A stretch of DNA of 64,000 nt, taken from Hymenobacter ginkgonis. Lineage in GTDB: Bacteria; Bacteroidota; Bacteroidia; Cytophagales; Hymenobacteraceae. A model generated the notes under the pieces. That model was given only the letters and a program-made list of their open reading frames with translations. It did no database searches and was not told the origin of the DNA. The translations under genes and the position numbers were made by a program. How positions within the stretch are numbered: the first letter of the stretch is position 1; each line of letters begins with the position of its first letter. The DNA lies in assembly GCF_009755225.1 (NCBI RefSeq), contig NZ_WQKZ01000010.1, forward strand, positions 30,173 to 94,172. Reading direction: 5' to 3'. Below are positions 27,101 through 34,625 of this stretch, in pieces.

Positions 27101-28850
27101 AGGGATAGATGTTTTTCATCATCAAATCCCAGGTAGGCGTGTTGCGCGTCAGCAGGTTGGGGTTGGCTGGGTTCACGGCCGGGTCAGCTATCCCTACCCC
27201 CGGGTTCGTAGCCTTCAGCATCTTCAGGAAGATGACCTGGTTCTGGTCGGCGTTGCTGCCGTACTCGTTCACGGTTTCGCCCACCGTGTACGTCTTGCCG
27301 TTGTAGATGTAGGAGTAGCTCACGGCCAGCACCTGGTCGGGCAGCAGGGCCGTGTTTAGGTTCACGTAGCCGAGCTGCGCGTTGAAGGTGTACTCGCGCG
27401 GGTCGAGCTTGCGGGCCCGAATGCGCTCGTAGTCCACGGTGCGGCTCAGGGCGAGGCTATTGGTTAGGTAGCCTTCTACTTGCAGGTTGTCGCGGCTGCC
27501 GGCCAGCAGCTGGTTGTATTCTAGGTTGGCCTTATTCTGAGGCGGCGTGTAGGCTGCGCTGGCGCCATTGGCATTAAACTGCGGGCGGTACAGCCGGTCG
27601 AGGCGCGGCTCGGCCAAGTCCATCAGCGCCACCACGTTGCGCAGGTTGTCGGTGGTGCGGTTGTCGTTGGTGATGTATACTTCGAGGCGCGTTATCTGGA
27701 AGCCGCTCTGCACCGTGGGCAGGCCGCGCAGCGCTTGGTCGTAGCGGTCGCGGAAAAACTGGGCCAAAAAGTAGTGCCGGTCCTTCTCGTACTGGCTGGC
27801 CTTGAGCTCAAATGTGCGGCTCTGAGCGCCGTTTTGCACCCGCACCTCGTCTTGCGAGCCGCGCAGGGTAGCGGCCACCGCCGTCACGCCCAGCCGCCCA
27901 AATTGCAGCTGCGTCTTGATGCCGAACAAGTTAGAGCCCCCCGTTATCAGCGAGTTGTTGAGCGGCATGCTCACGTTGCCGAGGTCGAGCTTGCGCAGGA
28001 TGTCGGTAGGCTGGCCGGCGTAGTCGAACTTCATCTGGTTGTCGAAGTCGAACGCCGCCTTGGTGTCGTAGTTAAACGTGAGCTTGAGCTTGGTGCCGAC
28101 CTGGCCGCTCAAACTCAGGTTCATGTTTTGCTCAAACAAAAAGTCACCCACGCTCTGCTGGCGCAGGGTCAGGGCCGGGTTGCGGTTGGTGTTGAAGCGC
28201 GCGCCGGCCTTAATAGTAAGCGAGCCCGCCGGCCGAATGTCGATGTATGACCCACCAAAAATGCGGTCCGCAATCGGCCCCAGATAAATTTTTGGAATCA
28301 GGCGCTGGGCCTGCGGCGTGCCGGGCGTAGTAGTGGCACCCACCACACCGCCCTGCGCCTTTTGGCGGTAGTAGTCATTAATAGCCTGCCGCTCCTGAAA
28401 ACGCAGCAATTCCTGCTGCGAAATAGTAGTGGGGTCGCGGTAGTCAATTTGGCCGCCCACCGTTTCGCGCACGTTGTAGTTTTTGAGGCTATCGTCGGGC
28501 GTCACCTGGAGCTGCACGCTCTTGGGTAGGGGTAGGATGAGCGGCGAGCGCCGCCGCTGCGGCGAAAAGCGGCTGCCCGCCCGGTCGCGCAGGGTGCGCA
28601 CCCGCGGCCGGCGGCTAGGCTGGTAGCGGCCCGTATCGGCGGGGGTAGCCGCCGCCCGGGTGCTGGGCCGGCCTTGCATCGGCAACCCTAGCCGCCGCGC
28701 CGCCGTAAGCAGATTCGTCAGGCGCAGCGGTCCCGCTGTGCCAGCTGGCGCGGCCCACGCTGCGCCCAGCAGCAACGACGCGGTGATAACCATCGTCAAC
28801 GCCGTGGCCGGGGTCAAAGCCTTCTTAGTAGCAGGTAGTTGAGCTTTCAA
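21186..28850 (-). CDS. sprA: SprA/SovA, outer membrane translocon of the type IX secretion system
   Basis: The 2554-residue protein matches SprA in length and character. It has an N-terminal signal-like segment (ALTMVITASLLLGAAWA), an Arg/Pro-rich stretch, then VQLQVTPDDSLKNYNVRETVGGQIDYRDPTTIS. Many barrel and extracellular blocks follow, such as GSYIDIRPAGSLTIKAGARFN and TKLKLTFNYDTKAAFDFDNQ, and the end is GGLQLRYSLQ. SprA forms the very large outer membrane channel through which T9SS cargo, including gliding adhesins, leaves the cell. The gene is downstream of ruvA and upstream of gcvH, and maeB precedes ruvA, a gene order I recall from several Bacteroidota. No promoter was seen in the 185-base gap after ruvA, so it is probably transcribed with ruvA. 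Confidence 0.96.
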   Translation of the reverse strand: MKAQLPATKKALTPATALTMVITASLLLGAAWAAPAGTAGPLRLTNLLTAARRLGLPMQGRPSTRAAATPADTGRYQPSRRPRVRTLRDRAGSRFSPQRRRSPLILPLPKSVQLQVTPDDSLKNYNVRETVGGQIDYRDPTTISQQELLRFQERQAINDYYRQKAQGGVVGATTTPGTPQAQRLIPKIYLGPIADRIFGGSYIDIRPAGSLTIKAGARFNTNRNPALTLRQQSVGDFLFEQNMNLSLSGQVGTKLKLTFNYDTKAAFDFDNQMKFDYAGQPTDILRKLDLGNVSMPLNNSLITGGSNLFGIKTQLQFGRLGVTAVAATLRGSQDEVRVQNGAQSRTFELKASQYEKDRHYFLAQFFRDRYDQALRGLPTVQSGFQITRLEVYITNDNRTTDNLRNVVALMDLAEPRLDRLYRPQFNANGASAAYTPPQNKANLEYNQLLAGSRDNLQVEGYLTNSLALSRTVDYERIRARKLDPREYTFNAQLGYVNLNTALLPDQVLAVSYSYIYNGKTYTVGETVNEYGSNADQNQVIFLKMLKATNPGVGIADPAVNPANPNLLTRNTPTWDLMMKNIYPLNTSQVNRDNFNLQIIYKDDITGVDLISLKEGQRVQNIPLIQVLGLDRVNANNDRNADGNFDFFPGVTIDPELGKIIFPSVQPFGSYLKAQFDTTNTAELALAQKYVYQALYNQTQSDAQQQQTKDKFYLRGRFQGVTTDEITLPGIGVAQGSVKVYAGSTLLTEGVDYQVFYDQAKVKILNAAYLNSANELRVDFEKNALVQVQPRKLLGTRLDYALNKDITLGGTAMHILENQAPGINRVAIGDEPANNTILGADISLRKDSRVLTKLVDRLPFLATKEVSTVAFTGEVAKLIAGQSQLGRGENGVSYLDDFENARTPYTLGGLAAIPAWRLASTPAPIAGSNIDNLINGYRRAKLAWYTVDQTYYTGGPSVPAGIAASTLSNNYTRGIPRNEIFPNKDLGATGNGYEYTFDMAYFPGERGPYNYNPAVDTDGRHFTQAAGLPESKFGGISRAITFDTDFDNANVEYLEFWLLDPFLPGTNGLVDGRQGTNDTDPRNAPTNNTTGGDLFINLGNVSEDVLRDQNQHEFENGLPVPGGANNTTPTVWGNVTTEQFLTDAFNATAGARASQDIGLDGLNDVAEQAKFNSALPDPSGDNFLHHLDPTYDQNNTQILGRYKNYDNYEGNSPENSQLSSTAYPDKEDLNRDNVVQNTEQYYEYPIHLAPGQLQVGQNYIIDKVNAIPPNGTAADAVTWYQFRIPIREYQRIEGNGNQDFGFKNIRFMRMYMSNWRQPVVLRMVQPQFVANQWRRYLSRIVDPNAQPGVGIATDADAFSISTVSVEENGISSAALTGAIPYVTPPNITRDVEYGSTAVSRQQNEQSLRLSVTNLRDGYAKAAYKNLSTNLLRYKRLRMYLHGDSQDPNLRDGDVRAFVRIGTDYSQNYYEYSLPLTITKAGATDQSQIWPEVNNIDLTLQDFIDAKAARNLDITNGVPGVSYVLPYTYKKPLPNGGVVVIIGNPDLSQVQGCMIGILNPATAPLDAGDKSVNLWADEFRVFDFDNQGGWAANARLNVKLADLANITATGSFIGVGFGGLQDKAQQRSTADVLRGDLNATVAAEKFLPSQLHLKVPVLVQVGRQTITPQYDPLDPDTKLDQSVQKFKDAGSAAAYRDLVVDRTTTRSISLLNVRKERSPTQTKQHPWDIENVAVSYAITERKHTDINTASDYTRSFTAALAYVYQTTPRNFTPFANFKALDNPYLKIFKEVNFTPLPSRFSFRTDLDRRYNERFLQRVTEPGTLPTTAGIDGVYYKSFYINRIYDLKWDLTKALIFDYTATNRGVIDEGVGRSIGDSPDAQLNQKLLRDNLMRGGRTTNFNQTAAITYRLPLDKFPLTDWLSADARYSAHYSWQAASTALRATSNTPRLLADGTVDPTDTTTYRLNLGNTIQNNAELSANGKIDLVKLYNKVKFLNIINNAPPPVVTRRPALDPNNPNPTPNLPPRPTAPDTARKDPLRFVKSVLRAVMTARSINFTYARSNGTLLPGYLPTTQFFGLQRGSLAPGVPFILGQQYSTDELYNLANSRGWYTDQSQYLNTPLSNILTENLTARTTLEPFRGFNVQLDLRRQLVRNNEAYYRRGIDTLTAAYQQLGTLTPFADGRLAPLQALGTGSFSVSTITIQTLFGDLSANGEMSKAFNRFVQNRQYVQQKLQQANPFTTLTDANGTTRTVQGLYSYNSQEVLIQSFLDAYHGKSSAGYEPEKFNPFKEFPLPNWRLDYNGFADLPGVRNIFRSFTLNHAYSSIYNLGGYTTTTQYPSAPDFFNGTTPAAVPYALNSTGQYVPYYVIGQISLIESLAPLIGVNFQTVNSVTGRIQYNSSRALALNTTNAQVTELHTTELIIGLGYAATGFKLPFRVGGEQRTLKNNLTARLDMSIRDNSTIQRSIINSIDPIPAVPGTPTNPAGTPAVVGDPGVASSQITNGSLQVQLRPTIDYLLNARLNLQFYFTQTITQPRVSNAFRNATTEGGLQLRYSLQ

Positions 28851-29035
28851 GCAGATAAAAAGGTGCGGCCCCTCGCCATGCCAGTACGGGTCGCCGGGTT
28901 CAACTCGGATAGAATAATAGTTTTTGAGCTAGCCGCCCAATACCTGCAACTAGTGCTGCATTCTTTGGTCGTTAGCATGCTCGGTTAGCCACCGCCCGGG
29001 CCTAGCCGGACACCGCAGTGCCCGGCTTCAACCCG

Positions 29036-29641
29036 TTAGTTGGACTTCAAAGCAAATTTGATAAGCGCTTCCACGCTCAGGTCTTGCCCGTGCTTGTGCT
29101 GAATTTGGTCCAGAGTTTTCTCAGCGGTTGCGCGGGCAAAGCCCAGCATGACTAATGCCTGCAACGCTTCCTGGCGGTGCGTATTGTGCTGCCGGGCCAG
29201 GGGCACCGTGTCGATGCCGGCTTTGGCCAGTAGTTCGTCTTTGCGCAGCTTGTCTTTGAGGTCGAGGATAACGCGCTGGGCCGTCTTGGGCCCTACCCCC
29301 TTAATACTCTGGATAGCTCGTACGTCTTCGTTCACGATGGCCTGGCGAATTTCGCCTACCCCCATGCTGCTGACCATGATGATGCCCGTGCCCGGCCCAA
29401 TGCCCGACACCGATATCAGGTGCAGAAACAGCGCCTTTTCGTTAGGGTCTAGGAAGCCGTAGAGCGTCTGCCCGTCTTCCTTAATGTGCTGATAAGTATA
29501 TACTTTGACTTTTTCGTCTTCGGCTGGTAGCTTGGCGTAAGTAGTCAGCGAAATCTTTACTTCGTAGCCCACGCCACCCGTGTCGATGATGGCCTGAGTG
29601 GGGTCTTTATAAGCGAGTTTACCGTCGAGGTAGGCAATCAT
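29036..29641 (-). CDS. ruvA: Holliday junction branch migration protein RuvA
   Basis: From ATG 29641 the protein has 201 residues and starts MIAYLDGKLAYKDPTQAIID, the OB-fold domain I of RuvA. Helix-hairpin-helix motifs are visible as LISVSGIGPGTGIIMVSS and IQSIKGVGPKTAQRVILDLKDKL, and domain III as RQEALQALVMLGFARATAEKTLDQI. RuvA tetramers bind four-way junctions and load the RuvB motor. The reading frame continues 51 codons upstream, but that part overlaps a leader hairpin and is not RuvA. The promoter and hairpin at 29744-29829 give this gene a leader of about 150 bases. Confidence 0.96.
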   Translation of the reverse strand: MIAYLDGKLAYKDPTQAIIDTGGVGYEVKISLTTYAKLPAEDEKVKVYTYQHIKEDGQTLYGFLDPNEKALFLHLISVSGIGPGTGIIMVSSMGVGEIRQAIVNEDVRAIQSIKGVGPKTAQRVILDLKDKLRKDELLAKAGIDTVPLARQHNTHRQEALQALVMLGFARATAEKTLDQIQHKHGQDLSVEALIKFALKSN

Positions 29642-29743
29642 GAGGGGGTAGGGAGGATAAATAGGTGCTTGACTAGCGCCCGGCTTGGCCGGGCAACAAG
29701 CCAGAACAACCGCTGCTGCGCAATAGCTCCAAGAAAAAGGCGT

Positions 29744-29784
29744 AAAAACCGACCAGTATAAATTACTTTTTACCAGTCGGTTTT
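29744..29784 (-). terminator. Terminator-like hairpin in the ruvA leader, possible attenuator
   Basis: The arms 29745-29758 and 29771-29784 pair over 14 bases with two G-U pairs in the minus-strand RNA, followed by five U. It lies between maeB and ruvA and about 10 bases after the predicted start of the ruvA transcript. It can therefore be the maeB terminator, an attenuator for ruvA-sprA, or both. Confidence 0.7.
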
Positions 29785-29799
29785 CGCACTTCAACCTCT

Positions 29800-29829
29800 C
29801 AAAAATAACATGCAGCCTTCATCTCTCAA
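29800..29829 (-). promoter_or_regulatory. Bacteroidota-type promoter for ruvA-sprA
   Basis: On the minus strand a TTG (29829-29827) is followed after 19 bases by TATTTTTG (29807-29800). This is a full match to the -33/-7 consensus TTG-N19-TAnnTTTG. The position, just after the maeB stop, predicts a transcript starting near 29794. Confidence 0.7.
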
Positions 29830-29838
29830 GCTTCGTGG

Positions 29839-32109
29839 CTAGAGCGCCTTGCCGTCGCGCTGGGCATCGACCACAGCAATAGCGGTCATGTTCACAATCT
29901 CACGCACGCTAGCGCCGAGCTGCAAAATGTGCACCGGCTTGCGCATACCCATCAGTACCGGCCCGATAACTTCGGCGCCGCCAATTTCCTGGAGTACTTT
30001 GTAGGCAATGTTGCCCGACTCTACGTTCGGGAAAATCAGGGTGTTAGCGCCTTGCTCGGCTAGCGGCGAGAAACCGTAGTTTTCCTGCATCAGCTGCGGG
30101 TTCAGGGCCACGTTGGCCTGCATTTCGCCGTCGATGAGCAGGTCGGGGTAGCGCTGCTTGGCTAGTTCGGTAGCACGGCGAGTTTTTTCGGGCAGCTCCC
30201 CCGAGTTCGACCCGAAGTTGGAATAGCTGATAACCGCAATGCGTGGCTCCGCATCGAAGAAGCGTACGGCCCTGGCCGACAGCCCAATAATCTCCACCAT
30301 TTCTTCGGCCGTGGGGTCGATGTTTACCGTGGTATCAGCGAAGAAGTAAGGTCCCTTCTTGTGCTGAATGATGTACATTGACGACACGCGCCGCACACCT
30401 TCGGCCGGCCCAATCACTTGCAACGCCGGAATGAGGCTCTTGCCATAGTCCTTAGTAAGGCCCGTAATGCAGGCATCAGCCGCTCCGGTTTCAACCATCA
30501 TGGCTGCGTAGTAGTTGCGCTCGCGCAACAGGCGCCGGCCCTCGTAGAGGGTAGTGCCCCGGCGCTGCCGCTTCTGGTAAAGCAACTCGGCATATTCGTT
30601 GCGCTTATCGTCATCCTGCAGAATGTCAATAATTTCGCAGCCGTCCAAGTCAAGGTTATTTTCCTGCGCGATGGCTTGAATCTTGGCGTGGGCACCCAGC
30701 AGAATGGGGTGCGCAATGCCTTCATCGCGCACAAGCTGCGCCGCCTTCAAAATCTTGTAGTTATCAGCTTCCGCAAACACTACCCGGCGCGGGTTCGCGC
30801 GCGCGGCCGATGTGATGCGGTTCATCAGCTTCTGGTTGACGCCGAGGCGGGCGCGCAGCTCGTCTTCGTAGGCCTGCCAGTCGGTAATGGGCTTGCGCGC
30901 CACGCCGCTTTCTATCGCCGCCAGCGCCACTGCCGGGCTGATGGTCGTGATGAGACGCGGGTCTAGGGGCTTAGGAATGAGATAGCTACGCCCAAAAGCT
31001 AGTGTGTTGTCGCCGTAGGCATTGTTTACCATATCGGGCACCGGCTCCTTGCTTAGTTCGGCCAGGGCGTGCACGGCGGCAAGCTTCATAGCCTCATTTA
31101 TCTCGGTGGCGCGCACGTCGAGCGCTCCCCGAAAAATGTAGGGGAAGCCCAGCACATTGTTCACTTGGTTGGGGTGGTCCGAGCGGCCAGTGGCCATAAT
31201 CAGGTCGGGCCGGGTGCTCATGGCCACGTCGTAGGCCACCTCCGGGTCGGGGTTGGCCAGGGCAAACACAATAGGGTCAGCCGCCATGCGCAACAGCAGG
31301 CCAGCTGGCAGCACATTCGCCGCGGACAAGCCCAGGAATACATCGGCGCCTTCCATAGCTTCGGCCAAGGTGCTGATGGGCCGCTCGGTAGCAAACTGCA
31401 TCTGCATATCGGCCAAATCGGTGCGCTGCGGCGTGATAAGGCCGTCTTTGTCAAAGACCACCACGTTCTCCTTCCGCAAGCCCAGCGCCAGGTACAGCCG
31501 CAGGCATGACACGGCCGCCGCGCCCGCACCACTCACTACCAGCTGAATTTCCTCGATTTTCTTGCCCACTATTTCCAGCGCATTCAGCAGGGCGGCCGAC
31601 GTGATAATGGCCGTGCCGTGCTGGTCGTCGTGCATCAGCGGGATGTTCATTTTCTCCCGAAGCTCGGTTTCGATACGGAAACACTCCGGCGCCTTAATAT
31701 CCTCCAGGTTGATGCCGCCAAACGTGGGCTCTAGCGCCTTCACGATGCGAATAAACTCGTCGGGGTCGGTGGCGTCAATCTCAATATCAAAGCAATCAAT
31801 ACCCGCAAACTTCTTGAACAACACGCCCTTGCCTTCCATCACCGGCTTGCTGGCGGCGGGCCCAATGTTGCCCAGGCCCAGCACTGCCGTACCATTTGAG
31901 ATAACGGCTACCAGGTTGCCCTTGGCTGTGTACTTGTACACGTCGTCGGGGTTAGCCGCAATTTCCTTGCAGGGTTCGGCTACCCCCGGCGAGTAGGCCA
32001 AAGCTAGGTCGAGCTGCGTGCTGACGGGCTTAGTGGGCACCACTTCGATTTTGCCGTGCGGGAGTTGCTCGTGGTAAGCGAGGGCGTCTTGTTTGTTGAT
32101 TTTGAGCAT
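29839..32109 (-). CDS. maeB: NADP-dependent malic enzyme with phosphotransacetylase-like domain
   Basis: The 756-residue protein joins two domains. Residues about 1-420 are a malic enzyme that decarboxylates malate to pyruvate: LALAYSPGVAEPCKEIA, NPDDVYKYT, FKKFAGIDCFDIEI, HDDQHGTAII and a Rossmann segment IQLVVSGAGAAAVSC. Residues about 430-756 are related to phosphate acetyltransferase (RVVFAEADNYKILKAAQLV, MGMRKPVHILQLGASVREIVNM) and are thought to be regulatory in MaeB, binding acetyl-CoA. Length and organisation are typical. It supplies NADPH and pyruvate. Its stop lies just before the ruvA promoter. Confidence 0.96.
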   Translation of the reverse strand: MLKINKQDALAYHEQLPHGKIEVVPTKPVSTQLDLALAYSPGVAEPCKEIAANPDDVYKYTAKGNLVAVISNGTAVLGLGNIGPAASKPVMEGKGVLFKKFAGIDCFDIEIDATDPDEFIRIVKALEPTFGGINLEDIKAPECFRIETELREKMNIPLMHDDQHGTAIITSAALLNALEIVGKKIEEIQLVVSGAGAAAVSCLRLYLALGLRKENVVVFDKDGLITPQRTDLADMQMQFATERPISTLAEAMEGADVFLGLSAANVLPAGLLLRMAADPIVFALANPDPEVAYDVAMSTRPDLIMATGRSDHPNQVNNVLGFPYIFRGALDVRATEINEAMKLAAVHALAELSKEPVPDMVNNAYGDNTLAFGRSYLIPKPLDPRLITTISPAVALAAIESGVARKPITDWQAYEDELRARLGVNQKLMNRITSAARANPRRVVFAEADNYKILKAAQLVRDEGIAHPILLGAHAKIQAIAQENNLDLDGCEIIDILQDDDKRNEYAELLYQKRQRRGTTLYEGRRLLRERNYYAAMMVETGAADACITGLTKDYGKSLIPALQVIGPAEGVRRVSSMYIIQHKKGPYFFADTTVNIDPTAEEMVEIIGLSARAVRFFDAEPRIAVISYSNFGSNSGELPEKTRRATELAKQRYPDLLIDGEMQANVALNPQLMQENYGFSPLAEQGANTLIFPNVESGNIAYKVLQEIGGAEVIGPVLMGMRKPVHILQLGASVREIVNMTAIAVVDAQRDGKAL

Positions 32110-32184
32110 AATTCAGAGTGAGAGGCAGAAAAATAAGGCGCGCACAGGTGGGAATTTGGCGCATTAACCAGCTGCTAATCAGTT

Positions 32185-32231
32185 AAAAAAGAAGGGCCGA
32201 TGTTTCTTGTAGAAAACAATCGACCCTTTCA
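32185..32231 (-). terminator. Terminator after the LysM transglycosylase gene
   Basis: An imperfect hairpin (minus strand AGGGTCGATTGTTTTC pairing with GAAACATCGGCCCT, with mismatches) is followed by TTCTTTTTT. It lies 36 bases after the stop at 32267 and upstream of maeB, so maeB should have its own promoter. None matching the full consensus was seen. Confidence 0.75.
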
Positions 32232-32266
32232 AATTGGCCGCTACAGCCGCCCACAAATATACCGCC

Positions 32267-34510
32267 TTAGCTGCGCACCACGAGTTTTTGCCCCAGCTTT
32301 ACCTCGTCGCTCGTGAGGTGGTTGAGGCGGCGTAACTCTTCCACACTCACTTTAAAGCGCCGCGAAATGTTATAAAGTGTATCGCCGGCCTGCACCGTGT
32401 GGGTGCCCAGGCGCAGGCTGGGCGCGTCGGGCTTGGGGTGGGGGGTAGGCTTGGTAATGGCTAGGCTAGCAGTGCTTTCGGCAACGGGGCTTAAGCGCAA
32501 GCGCTGGCCAGCTAGTACGGTGCCGTTGCTTAAGCTATTCCAGGCTTTGAGTTGGCTCACGCTCAGGCCCCACTCCTGGGCCAGATTCGAGAGGTTGTCG
32601 CCGGCGCGCACCGTGTAAATTTCTGGCCTTGGCGCTGCGGTAGGCTTAGGAGTAGGCAGGTCTTCGCGCGCCAACTCGCGCGGCTGCGCCGCGGCCACCT
32701 GCACCGCCCGGTTGCGGCTGCGGCGGGGGGTAGGAGCTACAGTTGCCGCGCTGTCGATAGCTGCATCAGCAGCATCCGCTAGCACCGGCTCCGTAGCGCC
32801 GAGGGGGGTAGGGGCGGGCGTAGTACGCGCCAAGGCTTCAGTAGCCGCTTTGTTGGCCTTAGCCAGCGCGGCCGCCCGGAAAATGGCTTGGCGCTGCTCA
32901 GCCGCTATGCGAGCTGCCTGCTGGCGCTGGGCACGCAGCAGGGCCTGGGCTTGGGCCGCTTCTCGGGCCGCCACAGCTTGGGCCTCGCGGGCGTAGCGCT
33001 GGTTAGCCGCTGCCAACGCCTGGGCTGCCGAATCTACGGCCATTGCCCGGTGCGGCACAGCCGCTAGCGCTGGTATGGGGCGCAATACGCTAGGCTCGGG
33101 CACGGTGGGTGCGGGCAGCGGCACAAACACGACCAACTGGCGGCCCGGCTTCAGGCTTTGGCCCTTGCTTAGCTCATTCCACTTGCGGAGCTGGGCAGGG
33201 CTCACCTCATACTTTTCGGCGATATCAGCTAGCGTTTGCCCCCGGCGCACGGTGTAGCGCAGGCGGCGAAAGTGCGGCGCGGCCGTGCTTTCGGCACCAG
33301 CGTGGGTGCTGGCCAGTGCCACTTGCGTGGGCCAAGGGGCTACCCCCTCCAAGTGCGGCGGCAGAATGGCTAGCGGCTGAGGCAAGTCGGAGCTAGGCTG
33401 GCAGTAAGCCAGCAGCGTGGCGCGGTCTACATCGCCCAGGTGCTCGCGGGCGGTGCTAGGGTAGCGCAACACATACGGGCGGTAGCCGGCCGGCAATGCG
33501 CCGTGGCGCAGTTCGGGGTTGTAGCGATTCATGGCCAGCGAGTCGCTGTAGCCCAGGGCGCGGCTGAGGCGGCGCAAATCCAAGGCCTGACCGCGTACCC
33601 CAAGCGTATCGAGCGGTTCGTAGTGTTGGTAGCGCAAGCTCGGGTCGTTGAGGCTATGCTCGGGCGCATACTTCATGGCATACATGATGGCCGTGAAGGT
33701 GGGTACGTAGTTGCGCGTTTCGGCCGGCATGTGGGAGTAGAGGTCCCAAAAATTACGCTTGCCCGTTTTGCGAATCACGCGCTGCACATTGCCCGCGCCC
33801 CAGTTGTAGGCGGCCAGCACCAACTCCCAATCGTGAAAAACGCCGTAGAGGTAGCGCAAATGCTTGCAGGCTGCCTCGGTAGCTTTTTCGGGCTGCATGC
33901 GCTCATCCACCCATTCGTCGCGCTTGAGGCGCAGGTCGCTGGCCGTGGGCGGCATAAACTGCCACAAACCCACCGCGCCTACCGGCGACTTGGCCGTCGG
34001 TATCAGTGCCGACTCTACCACCGATAGATATTTCAGTTCGGCGGGTAGGTTGTACTGCGCCAGGTATCTCTCAAAAATTGGGAAGTAAAACTGCTCACGC
34101 TCCAACACATGCTGCGTATAGTTACGCTGCCGCTCCGTGAACAACCGCACGTAAGCCAGCACTGCCGCGTTGAACTGGTGCGGCGCGGCCGTTTCGATGC
34201 AACCCAGGCGGTCACCCACTAGGTCCGACAACGTAGCTGGCGTTTGCAGCCACACTAGCCGCGCCGAGTCCACGGCGGGTTCTTCCAAGGGCTCTACTGC
34301 CAGCGAGTCAATGGTAGCAGCAGGCAACTCCACCACCTGGCGCACGGTGTCGGTGGGGGAGGGGGGTAGGGCGGGCGGCAGGGCCGCCCGGTGCCGGCCA
34401 TGCTGCGCCAGGGCCGGCAGCGCCCCTAGCGTCAGCACCAGTGCCAACAGTCGCCGGGCCAGCTTGCGCTTCTTTCGGCGGGGTGTGGGTAGTTGGTGCG
34501 AAGCTTTCAT
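32267..34510 (-). CDS. Lytic transglycosylase, MltD-like, with three LysM domains
   Basis: From ATG 34510 the protein has 747 residues. It starts with a basic region and a signal or anchor helix (KLARRLLALVLTLGALPALAQ). An SLT domain at about 150-290 has the catalytic Glu in LSVVESAL followed by VGAVGLWQFMPPTA and LVLAAYNWGAGNV. Three LysM repeats follow: YTVRRGQTLADIAEKYEVS, YTVRAGDNLSNLAQEWGLS and HTVQAGDTLYNISRRFKVS, the last at the extreme C-terminus. An Ala/Arg-rich helical linker of about 150 residues separates repeats 1 and 2. The enzyme cleaves peptidoglycan to 1,6-anhydromuramyl products while the LysM domains hold it on the wall. Confidence 0.93.
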   Translation of the reverse strand: MKASHQLPTPRRKKRKLARRLLALVLTLGALPALAQHGRHRAALPPALPPSPTDTVRQVVELPAATIDSLAVEPLEEPAVDSARLVWLQTPATLSDLVGDRLGCIETAAPHQFNAAVLAYVRLFTERQRNYTQHVLEREQFYFPIFERYLAQYNLPAELKYLSVVESALIPTAKSPVGAVGLWQFMPPTASDLRLKRDEWVDERMQPEKATEAACKHLRYLYGVFHDWELVLAAYNWGAGNVQRVIRKTGKRNFWDLYSHMPAETRNYVPTFTAIMYAMKYAPEHSLNDPSLRYQHYEPLDTLGVRGQALDLRRLSRALGYSDSLAMNRYNPELRHGALPAGYRPYVLRYPSTAREHLGDVDRATLLAYCQPSSDLPQPLAILPPHLEGVAPWPTQVALASTHAGAESTAAPHFRRLRYTVRRGQTLADIAEKYEVSPAQLRKWNELSKGQSLKPGRQLVVFVPLPAPTVPEPSVLRPIPALAAVPHRAMAVDSAAQALAAANQRYAREAQAVAAREAAQAQALLRAQRQQAARIAAEQRQAIFRAAALAKANKAATEALARTTPAPTPLGATEPVLADAADAAIDSAATVAPTPRRSRNRAVQVAAAQPRELAREDLPTPKPTAAPRPEIYTVRAGDNLSNLAQEWGLSVSQLKAWNSLSNGTVLAGQRLRLSPVAESTASLAITKPTPHPKPDAPSLRLGTHTVQAGDTLYNISRRFKVSVEELRRLNHLTSDEVKLGQKLVVRS

Positions 34511-34554
34511 CAGGCTAAGGTAAAAGACAATTAATGAAGTACCTAACCAAAGCA

Positions 34555-34598
34555 AGGCGCGCAACACTACGGCTAATTAACCGTGTTGTTGCGCGCCT
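34555..34598. repeat. GC-rich hairpin between gatA and the transglycosylase gene
   Basis: A near-perfect inverted repeat (AGGCGCGCAACA with TGTTGCGCGCCT) surrounds a 20-base centre. It lies just after gatA and before the transglycosylase start. There is a run of seven T on the gatA side of the hairpin, before the stem rather than after it, so it is not a textbook terminator for the minus strand. It may stabilise the gatA mRNA end. Confidence 0.6.
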
Positions 34599-34625
34599 AA
34601 AAAAATGCTAATGGCCGTGGCTAAT

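Noticed and set aside
28891..28907. tRNA T-arm-like sequence (GGTTCAA in a small stem)
   Set aside because: There is no matching acceptor stem, anticodon arm or D-arm around it.
29642..29794. 51-codon N-terminal extension of RuvA
   Set aside because: The extension would be translated across the leader hairpin and has a Cys/Pro-rich sequence unrelated to RuvA. The start at 29641 gives the normal protein length.
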